A stretch of DNA of 64,000 nt from Pikeienuella sp039030855 (GTDB taxonomy: Bacteria > Pseudomonadota > Alphaproteobacteria > Rhodobacterales > Rhodobacteraceae): contig JBCCDJ010000010.1 in the NCBI GenBank assembly GCA_039030855.1, forward strand, positions 62,001 through 126,000. Direction: 5' to 3'. The position numbers were made by a program, and so were the translations under genes. How positions within the stretch are numbered: position 1 is the first letter of the stretch; the number at the start of each line of letters is the position of its first letter. The notes under the pieces were generated by a model. That model saw nothing but the letters and a program-made list of their open reading frames with translations. It did not search any database and was not told where the DNA came from. Below are positions 24,510-33,820 of this stretch, in pieces.

Positions 24510-26732
24510 ATGCACCAGTTCAATGATGCCGGGCAAGCATCGGCGGCGGAAGGCGTCGACATTCGCCAGGTGCTTGGCGCGATCTGGCGCGGGCGCTGGC
24601 TGATCGCGGTCCTCTCCGGGCTGATGGCCATTGCTGCTGTCTTGGTGGTCACCCGCCTGCCCCCGGTTTACGAGGCGGCCAGCAAGGTCCTTCTGGATAC
24701 CCGCGACCGCCGGGTGGCCAATGTTGAAAATGTCGTCGGCGCGCTGGATGTCGATAATGCCGCTGTCGCGTCGGAAATCGCGCTGATCCGTTCGGAGGAT
24801 GTGCTGGGCACAACGATTGATCGCTTCGCGCTCGACAAGATCCCGGAATTCGGTGCGCCTCGACAGTCGATCAAGACCCGTGCGATTGAATGGGTCGCCG
24901 GCCAGTTGCCGCAGTTGCAGCCTTACTTGCCGGTCACGCGGCAGCCCGATATGTCGCCCGAAGCTGCGCGTCAGCGTGCGCGCAACCGCTTGCGTGCACC
25001 CCTCATCACCTCGCAGGAAGGGCGATCATTCGTCATCCGCATAGCCGTGCAGGCGGGCACGCCCGATCTGGCAGCCGCCGTCGCCAACGGGATTGCGGGC
25101 ATCTACGTAGAACGCCAGCTCAGCACGAAATCCAATGCGACGACCCGCGCTTCATCCATCCTCTCGACCCGGCTTGCCAGCCTGAAGGCGGAGGTGGAAC
25201 AGGCTGACGCCGCAGTGGAGCAGCGCAAGCAGCAACAGGCCGATGGTGACGGGCAAAGCGTGCTGGTCACCGATCAGCAACTTGGCGATATCAACCGCGA
25301 ACTGGTCAGCGCCCGCGCTGCGCGGGCAGAGGCTGAGGCGCGCTATGGTCAGATTGAGCAACTGATCGCCGCGCGGGGCAGAGGCGCGGCAGCCGATATC
25401 CTCTCTTCCCCTCTCATCCTGACCCTCCGTCAGCAGCGGGCGGAGGTGAAGCGGCAGGAGGCGGAGCTGTCCACCCGCTACGGCCCGAAGCATCCCCGGA
25501 TGGCCAATGTGCGGGCCGAGTTGAAAGATCTTTTCGGTGCCATCGCCAGCGAGGTGTCAAAGCTGGTTGCAGGCCTCCAGAACGATGTGGAGGTCGCCCT
25601 GGCGCGCGAGCGGACGCTGGCCGATGCCCTGGCGGAGCTGGAAGCCCGCAGCGCTGACCAGTCCCGCGCTGCGGTCGGGCTGAGGCAGTTGGAGCGTGAG
25701 GCTGATGCCTCCCGCCGGATATATGAGAGCTTCCTCAGCCGCTGGAAGGAAACCACCGAAACCGCCAGCCTCCAGGAACCCGATGCCCGCATCATATCGG
25801 AGGCCCTGCCCCCCGACCAGGCGCTTGGCCCAAAGGCGGAGATGATCAGCGGTCTGGCAGGTGTCGCCGGCCTTTTCGGCGGACTGACGCTGGTATTTCT
25901 GGGCGAGCTGATGTGCAACACATTTCGCACCGGGGCAGAGGCGGAGCGGCTGCTGGGCCTGCCCCTGCTCGGCCGTCTGCCACGCCTCAAACGCGCCAGC
26001 AAGCGCCGCGTCGTGCTGGCCCATCTGGCGCGCAGCCCCAATTCGGCCTTTGCAGAGGCGGCGCGGGGGTTGCGCAACGCGCTGGTGTTGTCATCACCGG
26101 ACCAGGTACCACGATCGGTGATGGTCACGTCTGCGGTGCCAGGCGAGGGCAAGACGGCGACCTGCGTCGCGCTGGCTAACATGAGCGCACTGGCGGGGAA
26201 ACGCGCGGTGATCGTTGATTGCGATCTGCGTCGGCCCCAGCTCGGTTCTGCCATCGACAAGGCTCCGGCCTCGCCGCTCGGTGCGGGGCCTGACCTGATC
26301 GATGTGCTGCAGGGCGCAGCCAGTATCGAAGAGGCGTTGCGCCCGTTCGGGCCCGACGGGTGCGCCGCCTTGCCGATCCTGCGCCCTTCGCCGGAAAGCG
26401 CCGATCTCCTGTCCGATGCCGCGTTCGTGGATCTGATGGCCGAACTGTCGACAAGGTTCGATCTGGTGTTGCTGGATACGCCGCCCGCACTGGCGGTCGC
26501 GGATGCGGTGGTTGTCGGTCGGGCGGCTGAAGCCTGCCTGTTCCTTCTGCGCTGGAACGCCACACCGCGTCAGGCCGTTCAGGAATGCCTTCGGCGGTTG
26601 GCCGCGCACGGTATCAGTCCCACAGGGTTTGCCATGTCGCTGGTCGATCCGCGCCGCGAGGCCGCCTATGAATACGGGGCGCATCGAAAGGGCGCGCCGG
26701 ATTATTCGTCCTATTACGCGGCGGCACGTTAG
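24510..26732 (+). CDS. Wzc-like polysaccharide co-polymerase / tyrosine autokinase
   Basis: About 740 residues. The Wzz-type domain at the N terminus has a first membrane segment (WLIAVLSGLMAIAAVLVV) and a long coiled-coil region around residues 210-430; a second membrane segment is near 455-475. A BY-kinase domain follows: Walker A SAVPGEGKTA, A' VIVDCDLRRPQ and Walker B LVLLDTPPA. The C-terminal tail has five Tyr (YEYG, DYSSYY), the usual autophosphorylation cluster. It controls chain length and export of an exopolysaccharide. The start is uncertain: ATG 24510 lacks a clear ribosome site; GTG codons at 24504 and 24483 are in frame. Confidence 0.92.
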   Translation: MHQFNDAGQASAAEGVDIRQVLGAIWRGRWLIAVLSGLMAIAAVLVVTRLPPVYEAASKVLLDTRDRRVANVENVVGALDVDNAAVASEIALIRSEDVLGTTIDRFALDKIPEFGAPRQSIKTRAIEWVAGQLPQLQPYLPVTRQPDMSPEAARQRARNRLRAPLITSQEGRSFVIRIAVQAGTPDLAAAVANGIAGIYVERQLSTKSNATTRASSILSTRLASLKAEVEQADAAVEQRKQQQADGDGQSVLVTDQQLGDINRELVSARAARAEAEARYGQIEQLIAARGRGAAADILSSPLILTLRQQRAEVKRQEAELSTRYGPKHPRMANVRAELKDLFGAIASEVSKLVAGLQNDVEVALARERTLADALAELEARSADQSRAAVGLRQLEREADASRRIYESFLSRWKETTETASLQEPDARIISEALPPDQALGPKAEMISGLAGVAGLFGGLTLVFLGELMCNTFRTGAEAERLLGLPLLGRLPRLKRASKRRVVLAHLARSPNSAFAEAARGLRNALVLSSPDQVPRSVMVTSAVPGEGKTATCVALANMSALAGKRAVIVDCDLRRPQLGSAIDKAPASPLGAGPDLIDVLQGAASIEEALRPFGPDGCAALPILRPSPESADLLSDAAFVDLMAELSTRFDLVLLDTPPALAVADAVVVGRAAEACLFLLRWNATPRQAVQECLRRLAAHGISPTGFAMSLVDPRREAAYEYGAHRKGAPDYSSYYAAAR

Positions 26733-26737
26733 CTGCG

Positions 26738-27958
26738 TCAGAACCGGTAGCCGACCCCCAGGAACAGAAGGTTGGCACTATGATCCTCGCCGGGCGCGGA
26801 GGACCGCTCCCGCACATGGCGATATCCGGCGCTCAGAACCGCGCCGCGCCTGATCTGCCATTCAGCGCCGATACCGATGCTGACCGCGTTGTCGGTCCGC
26901 GTGGTTCCGCGAAAATCGCGCCGCTCAAACACCGCATCGGCAGTCAGGTCGAGGGTGCGGCGAATGTCCCAGCGCGCAGCCACCCGCCCCGACAGCACAT
27001 CGATGCCGGAGGCGGGGGCGATGGTGGTCTCTTCGATCCGACGCGCCGCGATGGTGTTGATTTCGATCAGGCGCGTCGGTTTCCATGTCATGCGGCCCTC
27101 GACAACAGGACCGGAAAACCCGGTAAGCGCAGGGTCGTCATAGCGCCTGCGCTCAAACCCGGCGGCCAGTCGCCACTGGATCAGGCGTGACATGTCCCAA
27201 TCCACGCCCGCCAGTAGGCGCACTGATGTGTTGTCACGGTCGAACCCTGACCGATCAGCCTCATCGTCGAAATCGGTAAGGGTTAGCGAGCCTTCGGCGA
27301 AAAGCTCCGTCTTGCCGCTGTAGCGCCAGCCGATCAGCGCCCCTAGGCGGATGCTGTCCCGGTCCCGGTCGTTCTGAAATCCAGTAAACTCAATCCGCTC
27401 CACCCCCGCCGAAGGCTGTAGGCGAAGCCGTCCGGGCGCATATTGCCCGGTCAGCATCGCGCCGATGCGCAACAGCTCCACCGGGCCATTCAGGGTCAGC
27501 GGGGCATCGTCACTGCCGCGTTCCTCATGCTCCCGGCTGATGTCCAGATTGAGCCGCGCGCGGGTTGCGCGGGTTGCGTCCACCGTGCCTTCGAACCCGA
27601 AGGAGCCGTCGATGTAATTGTCCTCAGGCGAGGACAGAAACCGACCAATCTCTGCCTCGCCGGCCAGTGCGATGCTGTGGCGACGCCAATCAGATGCGAT
27701 CTCGGCAGCAGGGGTGAAGCGCAGGATCAGGCTGTCGGTCGGGTCACCCTCCTCGCTGAAGATATTGTCGTTGTAGCTGAGCGATGTATCGATTGTGGGG
27801 GACAGGATCAGTCCGCCAAGCCGCGTACCGCGCTGGTCACGGTTCTCATCTGTCTGTGCCCAGCCCATCGTGCAGCAGATCAGCACCAGCAGACAGGCGC
27901 AGACCAAGTCCCGCGCTGCCAAACCATGCTGCATCGGCTGGTGTCTCATCGGCCCCAT
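26738..27958 (-). CDS. Outer-membrane beta-barrel protein (BBP2-type) of the polysaccharide locus
   Basis: About 406 residues. A signal peptide (CACLLVLICCTMGWAQ) precedes repeated amphipathic strands with SPTIDTSLSYNDNIFSEEGDPTDSL, typical of the BBP2 putative-porin family found next to exopolysaccharide genes. It ends with GVGYRF, a proper barrel C terminus. It converges with the wzc-like gene with only 5 bp between stops. Internal ATGs at 27949 and 27934 are possible starts. Role: probably outer-membrane passage or surface attachment of the polymer. Confidence 0.78.
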   Translation of the reverse strand: MGPMRHQPMQHGLAARDLVCACLLVLICCTMGWAQTDENRDQRGTRLGGLILSPTIDTSLSYNDNIFSEEGDPTDSLILRFTPAAEIASDWRRHSIALAGEAEIGRFLSSPEDNYIDGSFGFEGTVDATRATRARLNLDISREHEERGSDDAPLTLNGPVELLRIGAMLTGQYAPGRLRLQPSAGVERIEFTGFQNDRDRDSIRLGALIGWRYSGKTELFAEGSLTLTDFDDEADRSGFDRDNTSVRLLAGVDWDMSRLIQWRLAAGFERRRYDDPALTGFSGPVVEGRMTWKPTRLIEINTIAARRIEETTIAPASGIDVLSGRVAARWDIRRTLDLTADAVFERRDFRGTTRTDNAVSIGIGAEWQIRRGAVLSAGYRHVRERSSAPGEDHSANLLFLGVGYRF

Positions 27959-28035
27959 CCACTATCGTTAATCCGGGGTTAAGTGAGCCGCAGAGACATT
28001 AAGTTTTGATTAAAACTCTTTTATAACCCGATGGA

Positions 28036-29292
28036 TCAGCCGCGCAAGAAGATCGCTCCGGTGGCTCTGAGACCGCTGAAAGTGATCATAGTCCGGATAC
28101 CGGCAGCCATCTCTGCCAGTGCGGGACGGAGGCTGGGGAGCAGCATCGGCGCGAAGACTGCCGCGAAGACCAATGAGAGCGGTGACATCGCCGCAATCAT
28201 GATGGCCGAAGGCCAGAAGAACAGGAGTGCGCAGATCGCCGCCTGACATGCCGATGCGGTCAGTCGCGTGATCAGAAGATCGCGGCGATGGCCGTCGAGC
28301 CCGGCGGTGAGCTCCGTCAAACGCCAGATCGTCGCCAGCCCGATCACAGGCGAAAGCCAGCTCAGTATGACCCCGCCCCCCGCTGCTGCCGGTCCGTAGA
28401 CAAGAGATAGCACGGGTTGGGCAGCGACGAGACATGCGATGACCGCGCTGATCGATGCCACAACAGCCGTGGCACCGCCTGCCTGCAGTGCCTCTCGCCG
28501 CGCGTCACCACCGGTGGATATCGGGCCGATCAGCGACTGGCATAATGCATTCGGGACCAGCATGAGACCGGTCAAGATCTGCATCGCGAAGGCCAGCGGC
28601 AAAAGTGTATCCGCGCTCAGAAAAAGCGCTCCTGCCAGCACCGGCGCGCGCCAGAACAGCGTCGATGCGACCATTGCCAGCATCAGCGGGACCGCATCTC
28701 GCAACAGTTCTGAGCGAAGCCGCGCCGGTCGAAGCCCCCGCAGCAACCCTGCCCGCAATGACAGCAAAACCCCACCGCAAAGCGGCTCGATGGAGAAACA
28801 GAGCGCGGCGAGCAGGAGGTCGTCAAAAATGAGCAACGCTGCGATGCGTGCCGCCACGCCGAGCAGAGTCACAGGTATCAAAACGCCCAGCGCTGTCCGC
28901 CATCTGTCCTCCGCGATCAGAGGGGCGGAGGCGAGTGATAGGGGTGCCAGCAAGGCATGCAACAAAAGGGCTGCTGCCACCGGATGCCCTGCCGCGACTT
29001 GCCATAGTATCATCGCGCCGATGAAAACCACGGCGACCGTGACCATCAAGAACCAGATGGCGCAGAAACCCGGCACCCCCTCCCGATGCCAGAGCTGGAT
29101 CGCAAGCGGCTGACAGGCGTTGGCGAAGAGCGGCTGAAAGAGGGACGCAAAGGCGAATGCCGCAATAAAGTAAGCAGCCTCCATCGTTGGCACCGCGCGC
29201 GCAAGGCAGGCCATGAACAACAGCCCGCCGCCCTGCGAGATGACGCGGTCCGTCAGAAACCACACCGCACGTGATCGGCAAAGCGTCCTCAC
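28036..29292 (-). CDS. Polysaccharide flippase (Wzx/MATE-like)
   Basis: A 418-residue hydrophobic protein with about 12 membrane helices, of the oligosaccharide flippase type. The start GTG at 29292 overlaps the stop of the glycosyltransferase gene (GTGA), and the first residues are VRTLCRSRAVWFLTDRVIS, typical of the first flippase helix. An open frame to 29715 is antisense-like sequence inside the upstream gene, so I rejected it. It should move lipid-linked repeat units across the inner membrane. Confidence 0.82.
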   Translation of the reverse strand: MRTLCRSRAVWFLTDRVISQGGGLLFMACLARAVPTMEAAYFIAAFAFASLFQPLFANACQPLAIQLWHREGVPGFCAIWFLMVTVAVVFIGAMILWQVAAGHPVAAALLLHALLAPLSLASAPLIAEDRWRTALGVLIPVTLLGVAARIAALLIFDDLLLAALCFSIEPLCGGVLLSLRAGLLRGLRPARLRSELLRDAVPLMLAMVASTLFWRAPVLAGALFLSADTLLPLAFAMQILTGLMLVPNALCQSLIGPISTGGDARREALQAGGATAVVASISAVIACLVAAQPVLSLVYGPAAAGGGVILSWLSPVIGLATIWRLTELTAGLDGHRRDLLITRLTASACQAAICALLFFWPSAIMIAAMSPLSLVFAAVFAPMLLPSLRPALAEMAAGIRTMITFSGLRATGAIFLRG

Positions 29293-30164
29293 AACTCGAC
29301 AGCGCGCGCAGGGGACAGCCGCCCACGCATGAGGTCCGTGAGCGCCATCACATTTCCCGCCAGCCTGCCCGTGCGATCCGTCCAGGGGTCTTCGCGACCG
29401 AGCCGTGCGCCGAGCGCACCGAACAGGTTGGCTCCGATATTGCGCAGCATCAGTTTTGCAAGATACCAGCGCGGCGCGCACGGCGCGGCCATCAGATGAA
29501 CAGGATTGGCAACCTGCGCATATCCGAACCCCCGCTGGGGCAGTCGTGCGGACCGTACACCGCGATGAACGCCGCCAAAGCGGGATGTGCGAATGACGGC
29601 ACCGCGTGACCTGAGCCGTGCGCCGAAATCGAGATCTTCCTGCCAGCCATAGAGCGGAAGCGCCTCGTCGAACCACGTATCCCGCGCGGCGTTGACGCGT
29701 ATCGCCATGTTGCAACCGTAAAGACCAACAACCGGTACCTCGTCGTCCAGGCCGGTGCGGTCTGCATTGATCATGGCGCGTGCGGCGGCATCACTGATCG
29801 GCTCACCACCGATCCCGTCGGCGATCACACGGCCCGTCGCGGCAACCACGTCGTCGCGTACTGAGAAGAGGGCTTCGATCTCTTCCAGCGCGGATGGCAC
29901 CGGCACGAAATCATCATCGAAGAAGACGATGATATCCGCGCGTTTGGCAACGGCCTTCAAAGCCCTGTTGCGCTGGGCAGATACGCCGGGGCTGCCGAAG
30001 ATCCGCTCTCCCATTGTCAGGTCGCCGAGGTCGGAGGGGCGTTCGGCCGAAAAGACCAGCATGTCGGCAGGCCGGGTCTGGGCGGCAAGATGCGGTATCA
30101 GCTCCGCCAGTGTATCGGCGCGCCCCCTTGTGGCGATTGCGACGGCAATAATCAGGCGGCGCAT
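29289..30164 (-). CDS. Glycosyltransferase family 2
   Basis: A 291-residue GT-A enzyme: VAIATRGRADTLAELIPHL at the start, DIIVFFDDDFVP as the DxD sugar-nucleotide site near residue 88, and YGWQEDLDFGARLRSRG as the acceptor-side ED motif. GGAG lies 8 bp before the ATG at 30164. The start overlaps the end of the upstream glycosyltransferase gene by 13 bp. It adds a sugar to the lipid-linked repeat unit; which sugar is not visible. Confidence 0.9.
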   Translation of the reverse strand: MRRLIIAVAIATRGRADTLAELIPHLAAQTRPADMLVFSAERPSDLGDLTMGERIFGSPGVSAQRNRALKAVAKRADIIVFFDDDFVPVPSALEEIEALFSVRDDVVAATGRVIADGIGGEPISDAAARAMINADRTGLDDEVPVVGLYGCNMAIRVNAARDTWFDEALPLYGWQEDLDFGARLRSRGAVIRTSRFGGVHRGVRSARLPQRGFGYAQVANPVHLMAAPCAPRWYLAKLMLRNIGANLFGALGARLGREDPWTDRTGRLAGNVMALTDLMRGRLSPARAVEL

Positions 30165-31255
30165 GATGAAAACTCCGGCTCCAGCGCGGTGAGATGGTCG
30201 AGCAACTGGCCCGCAGCGCGGTCCCAGGTGAATGCGGCCGCATGGCGACGCCCGAGCGCGCCCCGCTCCGCCCGAAAAGCGGCGGATGGGCCAGAGGAGC
30301 CGGCGAGCGCGCATATCACGTTCACCCATTCCGCGGGTCTGTGCGGCGATGACCAGAGCGCGGCCGTGCCCAGAACCTCCGGCAAAGCGCCGCAGGGCGC
30401 GGCGATTACAGGGGTGCCGAGCAACATCGCCTCCAGCGGCGGCAGGCCGAACCCCTCCGTCAAAGACGGGCAGGCGAAGGCGAGGGCGTTCTGCATCAGG
30501 CCATAGAGGGCCGCCTCGCCCAGATGGCCGGTCGACATGACGTTGGGCGGCGCGTCGGGCGCAATCTTTGCCACCGGGTCGCGCCCGACGAGGACAAGGA
30601 CCACGTCATGCAACCGCGGATCGCGAAACGCATCAATTAGCATCGCTATGTTCTTGTGAGCCTGCGCATTGGCCAGCGCAACGACATAACGCAGCGGTGC
30701 CAGCCCCCGCGCCCGCGCTGCCGATCGGTCGGGGGCCGTGCGCATCACATGGTCCACCCCGTTGTGAATGACCGTGATCTTACTCTCCTCCGCAATGCCG
30801 TGGCGCACGAGGGCAGCGCGCGAGTGCGCAGATACCGTAAGGACGGAGCGGTGCCGCCTGGCGATGATCGGCAGGACAGTCCGGTAGTAGGTTCGAAAGG
30901 CCGGGCTGTAGGAGTGCGGGCTGTCATGCACCTGCGCATCGTGAATCATGGTCACCGCGTCGCGCCGTGCCACCGGGCCAAGATTGCAGAGGTTGATCAT
31001 CATCCCCGGCCCGGCAAATCGCGGCAGGTCCGACTGTTCCCATATTTGCCATGTGGCCTTACCGATTGTCCGCTTTTGCACATGCGCAAGCGGTATCGTC
31101 CGCGTCGCATCCCGTGGGCACAGAAGATGCGCATAGGGTGCGTCTTCCATGGCGCTGAGCCGCTGATCGAGCGCGCGGATGGTTTCTTCGGCAACCCGGT
31201 GGACGCCCGTTGGATGGGCGGACAGAAATTTGCCGTTAAGCAGGATTGGGCGCAT
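30152..31255 (-). CDS. Glycosyltransferase family 4 (GT-B)
   Basis: A 367-residue GT-B enzyme. It opens with LNGKFLSAHPTGVHRVAEE, has the KITVIHNGVD linker, and the EX7E motif EGFGLPPLEA near residue 266. Most members are retaining and use nucleotide sugars. The start overlaps the end of the polymerase-like gene by 20 bp, so these genes form one unit with the flippase. Confidence 0.92.
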   Translation of the reverse strand: MRPILLNGKFLSAHPTGVHRVAEETIRALDQRLSAMEDAPYAHLLCPRDATRTIPLAHVQKRTIGKATWQIWEQSDLPRFAGPGMMINLCNLGPVARRDAVTMIHDAQVHDSPHSYSPAFRTYYRTVLPIIARRHRSVLTVSAHSRAALVRHGIAEESKITVIHNGVDHVMRTAPDRSAARARGLAPLRYVVALANAQAHKNIAMLIDAFRDPRLHDVVLVLVGRDPVAKIAPDAPPNVMSTGHLGEAALYGLMQNALAFACPSLTEGFGLPPLEAMLLGTPVIAAPCGALPEVLGTAALWSSPHRPAEWVNVICALAGSSGPSAAFRAERGALGRRHAAAFTWDRAAGQLLDHLTALEPEFSSCAA

Positions 31256-32609
31256 GCAGGCTCCTCATCTGTAAGCGGGGTGCGGGATTGGCGGCCATGG
31301 CACCGGCCGCCAGCGCAAAGAGGTATCCGGGATCAACGCGCCCCTCCGACAGGATTGCCGCAGCGATGATCGTCAGCAGCATCGCGCGTGCGCTGGTATC
31401 AGCCGGGCTGCGCGAGAGGAGCGAGACGAGAAAGAGCAGCATCAGGATCGTACCCGGCAGCCCGGTCTGACCAAGAAGAGCGGAGGCCCAGCCGCTCGCC
31501 TTCGCCGCGCCCAGACCAGCCCCGAGGCCCATGGTTTCCTGAAAATTTGTCAGCGCCTGCGCAGCCCAGATGCTCCGCTCCACCCCGCTTTCGGAGGTCA
31601 GCTTGCCGGCGAACATGGCGTCGGCAGCGGCGCTGATTGCAGCGGCGTTCGGGCCAACCAGCGCCCAGCCGATCAGACCGACAAGGCCCGCCATGATCAG
31701 GCTGAGCCCCATCAAGGTGCCGTATCCGTGCGGGCGCATGACAGCGCCGAGGCAAAAGATGATCAGCATCGGGAAAGCGGCGACCAGCGCCGTTGTGGAC
31801 ATCGAGGCGATCACCCCGGCCAGCAAGGCAGCGGCGCTGATGAGGTGCAGCGACCGTGCCGTGGACCGCCAATGCCAGAGATGCCATGCCGCCAGCGCAG
31901 CCGACACAGTGCCGAATTGCGAAGGTTCCGTCGCCGCGCCGCTGAGCCGTGTGAAGCCCGCAAAGGCCTGCTCTGACGCGATCTGATAGGCCGCTGTGCG
32001 CAGATGCGTCATGCCGGACCAGCCTGCGAAATCAAGCACTGCAAAGCCGAGATGTGACAGGGTCGCTGCCATCATCGTGACGCCCAGCAGCCCGGCGTCG
32101 CGGCGAATCGCCCAGATGGCCGCGCAGAAAACCGCGACGGTGGATATCAGCCAGACGCTTTGCGTCAGGGTACCGGCGCTTGGCCGCAGGGGAACCAGAG
32201 GCAGCTTCAGGATACCACCCGTGACCCCGACTGCGGTTCTGTCGAGTGAAAATACCAGTGTTTCGCCTGCAAAGACACGAGGCAACGCCACTGATCCGAT
32301 CACTGCGATAGCCAGAAAGGCGAGAAGGAAGCCGGCGCTTGGCGTCAGCGCCGGCAACTGCCCGGCCAATGCAGCGCGCAAGGCGTTCAGCGCGACCGCT
32401 ACCACAAACACGGCACCCGACAGCGCGGAGAGCAGAATGCTCGCCCCACCACCCCAGCCGAGGACCGCCGCTGCGGCCGCCGACAACGGGATGGTCGCGC
32501 CCAGCAATGCCGCCGCCGGGCGCAGCCGCCAGCGCACCGGTGCCAGCGCGGTAAGAAGGGCCATGAGACCAACCATGGCCACAATCCCGCCGATGGGCGT
32601 CAGTTCCAT
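31236..32609 (-). CDS. O-antigen polymerase/ligase-like membrane protein (Wzy type)
   Basis: A 457-residue protein with about ten to twelve membrane helices and a large loop around residues 105-160 and 195-220. The pattern (hydrophobic helices, loop with TRLSGAATEPSQFGTVS, late EGRVDPGYLFALAAG) fits Wzy polymerases, which have little sequence conservation. It is the first gene of the minus unit, divergent from the GT4 gene at 32711 with an AT-rich 100-bp spacer likely to hold both promoters. Confidence 0.75.
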   Translation of the reverse strand: MELTPIGGIVAMVGLMALLTALAPVRWRLRPAAALLGATIPLSAAAAAVLGWGGGASILLSALSGAVFVVAVALNALRAALAGQLPALTPSAGFLLAFLAIAVIGSVALPRVFAGETLVFSLDRTAVGVTGGILKLPLVPLRPSAGTLTQSVWLISTVAVFCAAIWAIRRDAGLLGVTMMAATLSHLGFAVLDFAGWSGMTHLRTAAYQIASEQAFAGFTRLSGAATEPSQFGTVSAALAAWHLWHWRSTARSLHLISAAALLAGVIASMSTTALVAAFPMLIIFCLGAVMRPHGYGTLMGLSLIMAGLVGLIGWALVGPNAAAISAAADAMFAGKLTSESGVERSIWAAQALTNFQETMGLGAGLGAAKASGWASALLGQTGLPGTILMLLFLVSLLSRSPADTSARAMLLTIIAAAILSEGRVDPGYLFALAAGAMAANPAPRLQMRSLHAPNPA

Positions 32610-32710
32610 CCGATATCCCGAATTTTAGCTAATTCTTAGGAAATGAATGATCGTCTTGGGCCGGTTAATGCAGGGTTAAGCCAACCCTGATTTCTTGGAC
32701 CGGGGACTGT

Positions 32711-33820
32711 ATGAAGGTTGCAATCCTACATTACTGGCTCGTCGGCATGCGCGGCGGGGAAAAGGTGCTTGAGGAAATCTCGGCGCTTTATCCCGATGCC
32801 GATATCTACACCCATGTGCTGAACCGGGCGAAGCTGTCGCCGGGGCTCGCGGCCCGCGACATCCGGACAACCTCAATCGCGCGTCTGCCAGCGGCTCGCC
32901 GCGCCTACAAGGCCTATTTCGGGCTGATGCCGGGCGCATTGGAACGGCTGGACATGTCCGGTTATGATCTGATCATCGCGTCTGAAAGCGGCCCCGCGCA
33001 GGGCGTCATCGCACCGCCGGGCACGCGCACACTGACCTACTGCCATTCTCCCATGCGCTATATCTGGGACCAGCGCGAGACCTATGCAGCGGCGCTGCCC
33101 GCCCCGGCACGACCCGTCTTTCGCCATGTGGCAGGCCGAATGCGCGCTGCCGATTTCGCGGCGGCGCAGCGGGTCGATCGTATCATCGCCAATTCCAGCT
33201 TCATCGCGTCCCGCATCCGTCGCTATTGGGGGCGGGAGGCAGAGGTGCTCTGTCCACCCATTGATCTGGATCGCTTCGGTGCGACCCCGGACGCCCCCCG
33301 CGAGGGCTATCTCTTCGTGTCGGAGCTGACGGGGTACAAGCGCGCCGATCTCGTGGTCGAGGCCTTTAGCGGCACGAATCGCCAGGTGACAATCATTGGC
33401 GACGGCCCCGAACGGGCGCGGCTGGAGCGGACCGCGCCGCCCAATGTGCGCTTCGCTGGTCGCCTGCCTGATGCGGAGCTTGCAGCCGCCTACCAGGCTG
33501 CGCGCGCACTGATCTTTCCGGCGGAGGAGGATTTCGGCCTTGTCCCGGTCGAAGCCATGGCCGCCGGCACGCCCGTCATCGCCTATGGCCGGGGCGGTGT
33601 TCTGGACAGCGTTGTACCCGGTCTGACCGGGCTCTTCTTCGATCGGCAAAGCCCTGAGGCCATTCGCGCAGCACTGGACCGGTTTGAGGCAAGCGAAACG
33701 CCGTTTGCCCATGCCTGCCGCGCGCGGGCTGCCAAATTCGGGCGGGACCAGTTTCGCGGGCGCTTCCGCGCAGCGGTCGATGCGCTGATGGCAGCGCCTC
33801 CGTCAGAGCAACGCCAGTGA
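32711..33820 (+). CDS. Glycosyltransferase family 4
   Basis: A 369-residue GT-B enzyme: VAILHYWLVGMRGGEKVLEE at the N terminus, YCHSPMRYIWDQRETY near 105, and EX7E as EDFGLVPVEA near 276. The group includes mannosyl- and rhamnosyltransferases for surface polymers. It overlaps the acyltransferase gene by GTGA. A mannose link is plausible because a GDP-mannose gene is next door; this is inference. Confidence 0.92.
   Translation: MKVAILHYWLVGMRGGEKVLEEISALYPDADIYTHVLNRAKLSPGLAARDIRTTSIARLPAARRAYKAYFGLMPGALERLDMSGYDLIIASESGPAQGVIAPPGTRTLTYCHSPMRYIWDQRETYAAALPAPARPVFRHVAGRMRAADFAAAQRVDRIIANSSFIASRIRRYWGREAEVLCPPIDLDRFGATPDAPREGYLFVSELTGYKRADLVVEAFSGTNRQVTIIGDGPERARLERTAPPNVRFAGRLPDAELAAAYQAARALIFPAEEDFGLVPVEAMAAGTPVIAYGRGGVLDSVVPGLTGLFFDRQSPEAIRAALDRFEASETPFAHACRARAAKFGRDQFRGRFRAAVDALMAAPPSEQRQ

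Noticed and set aside
29293..29715. Upstream extension of the flippase frame
   Set aside because: It lies within the GT2 gene on the same strand in another frame; the GTGA overlap at 29289-29292 gives a natural start.
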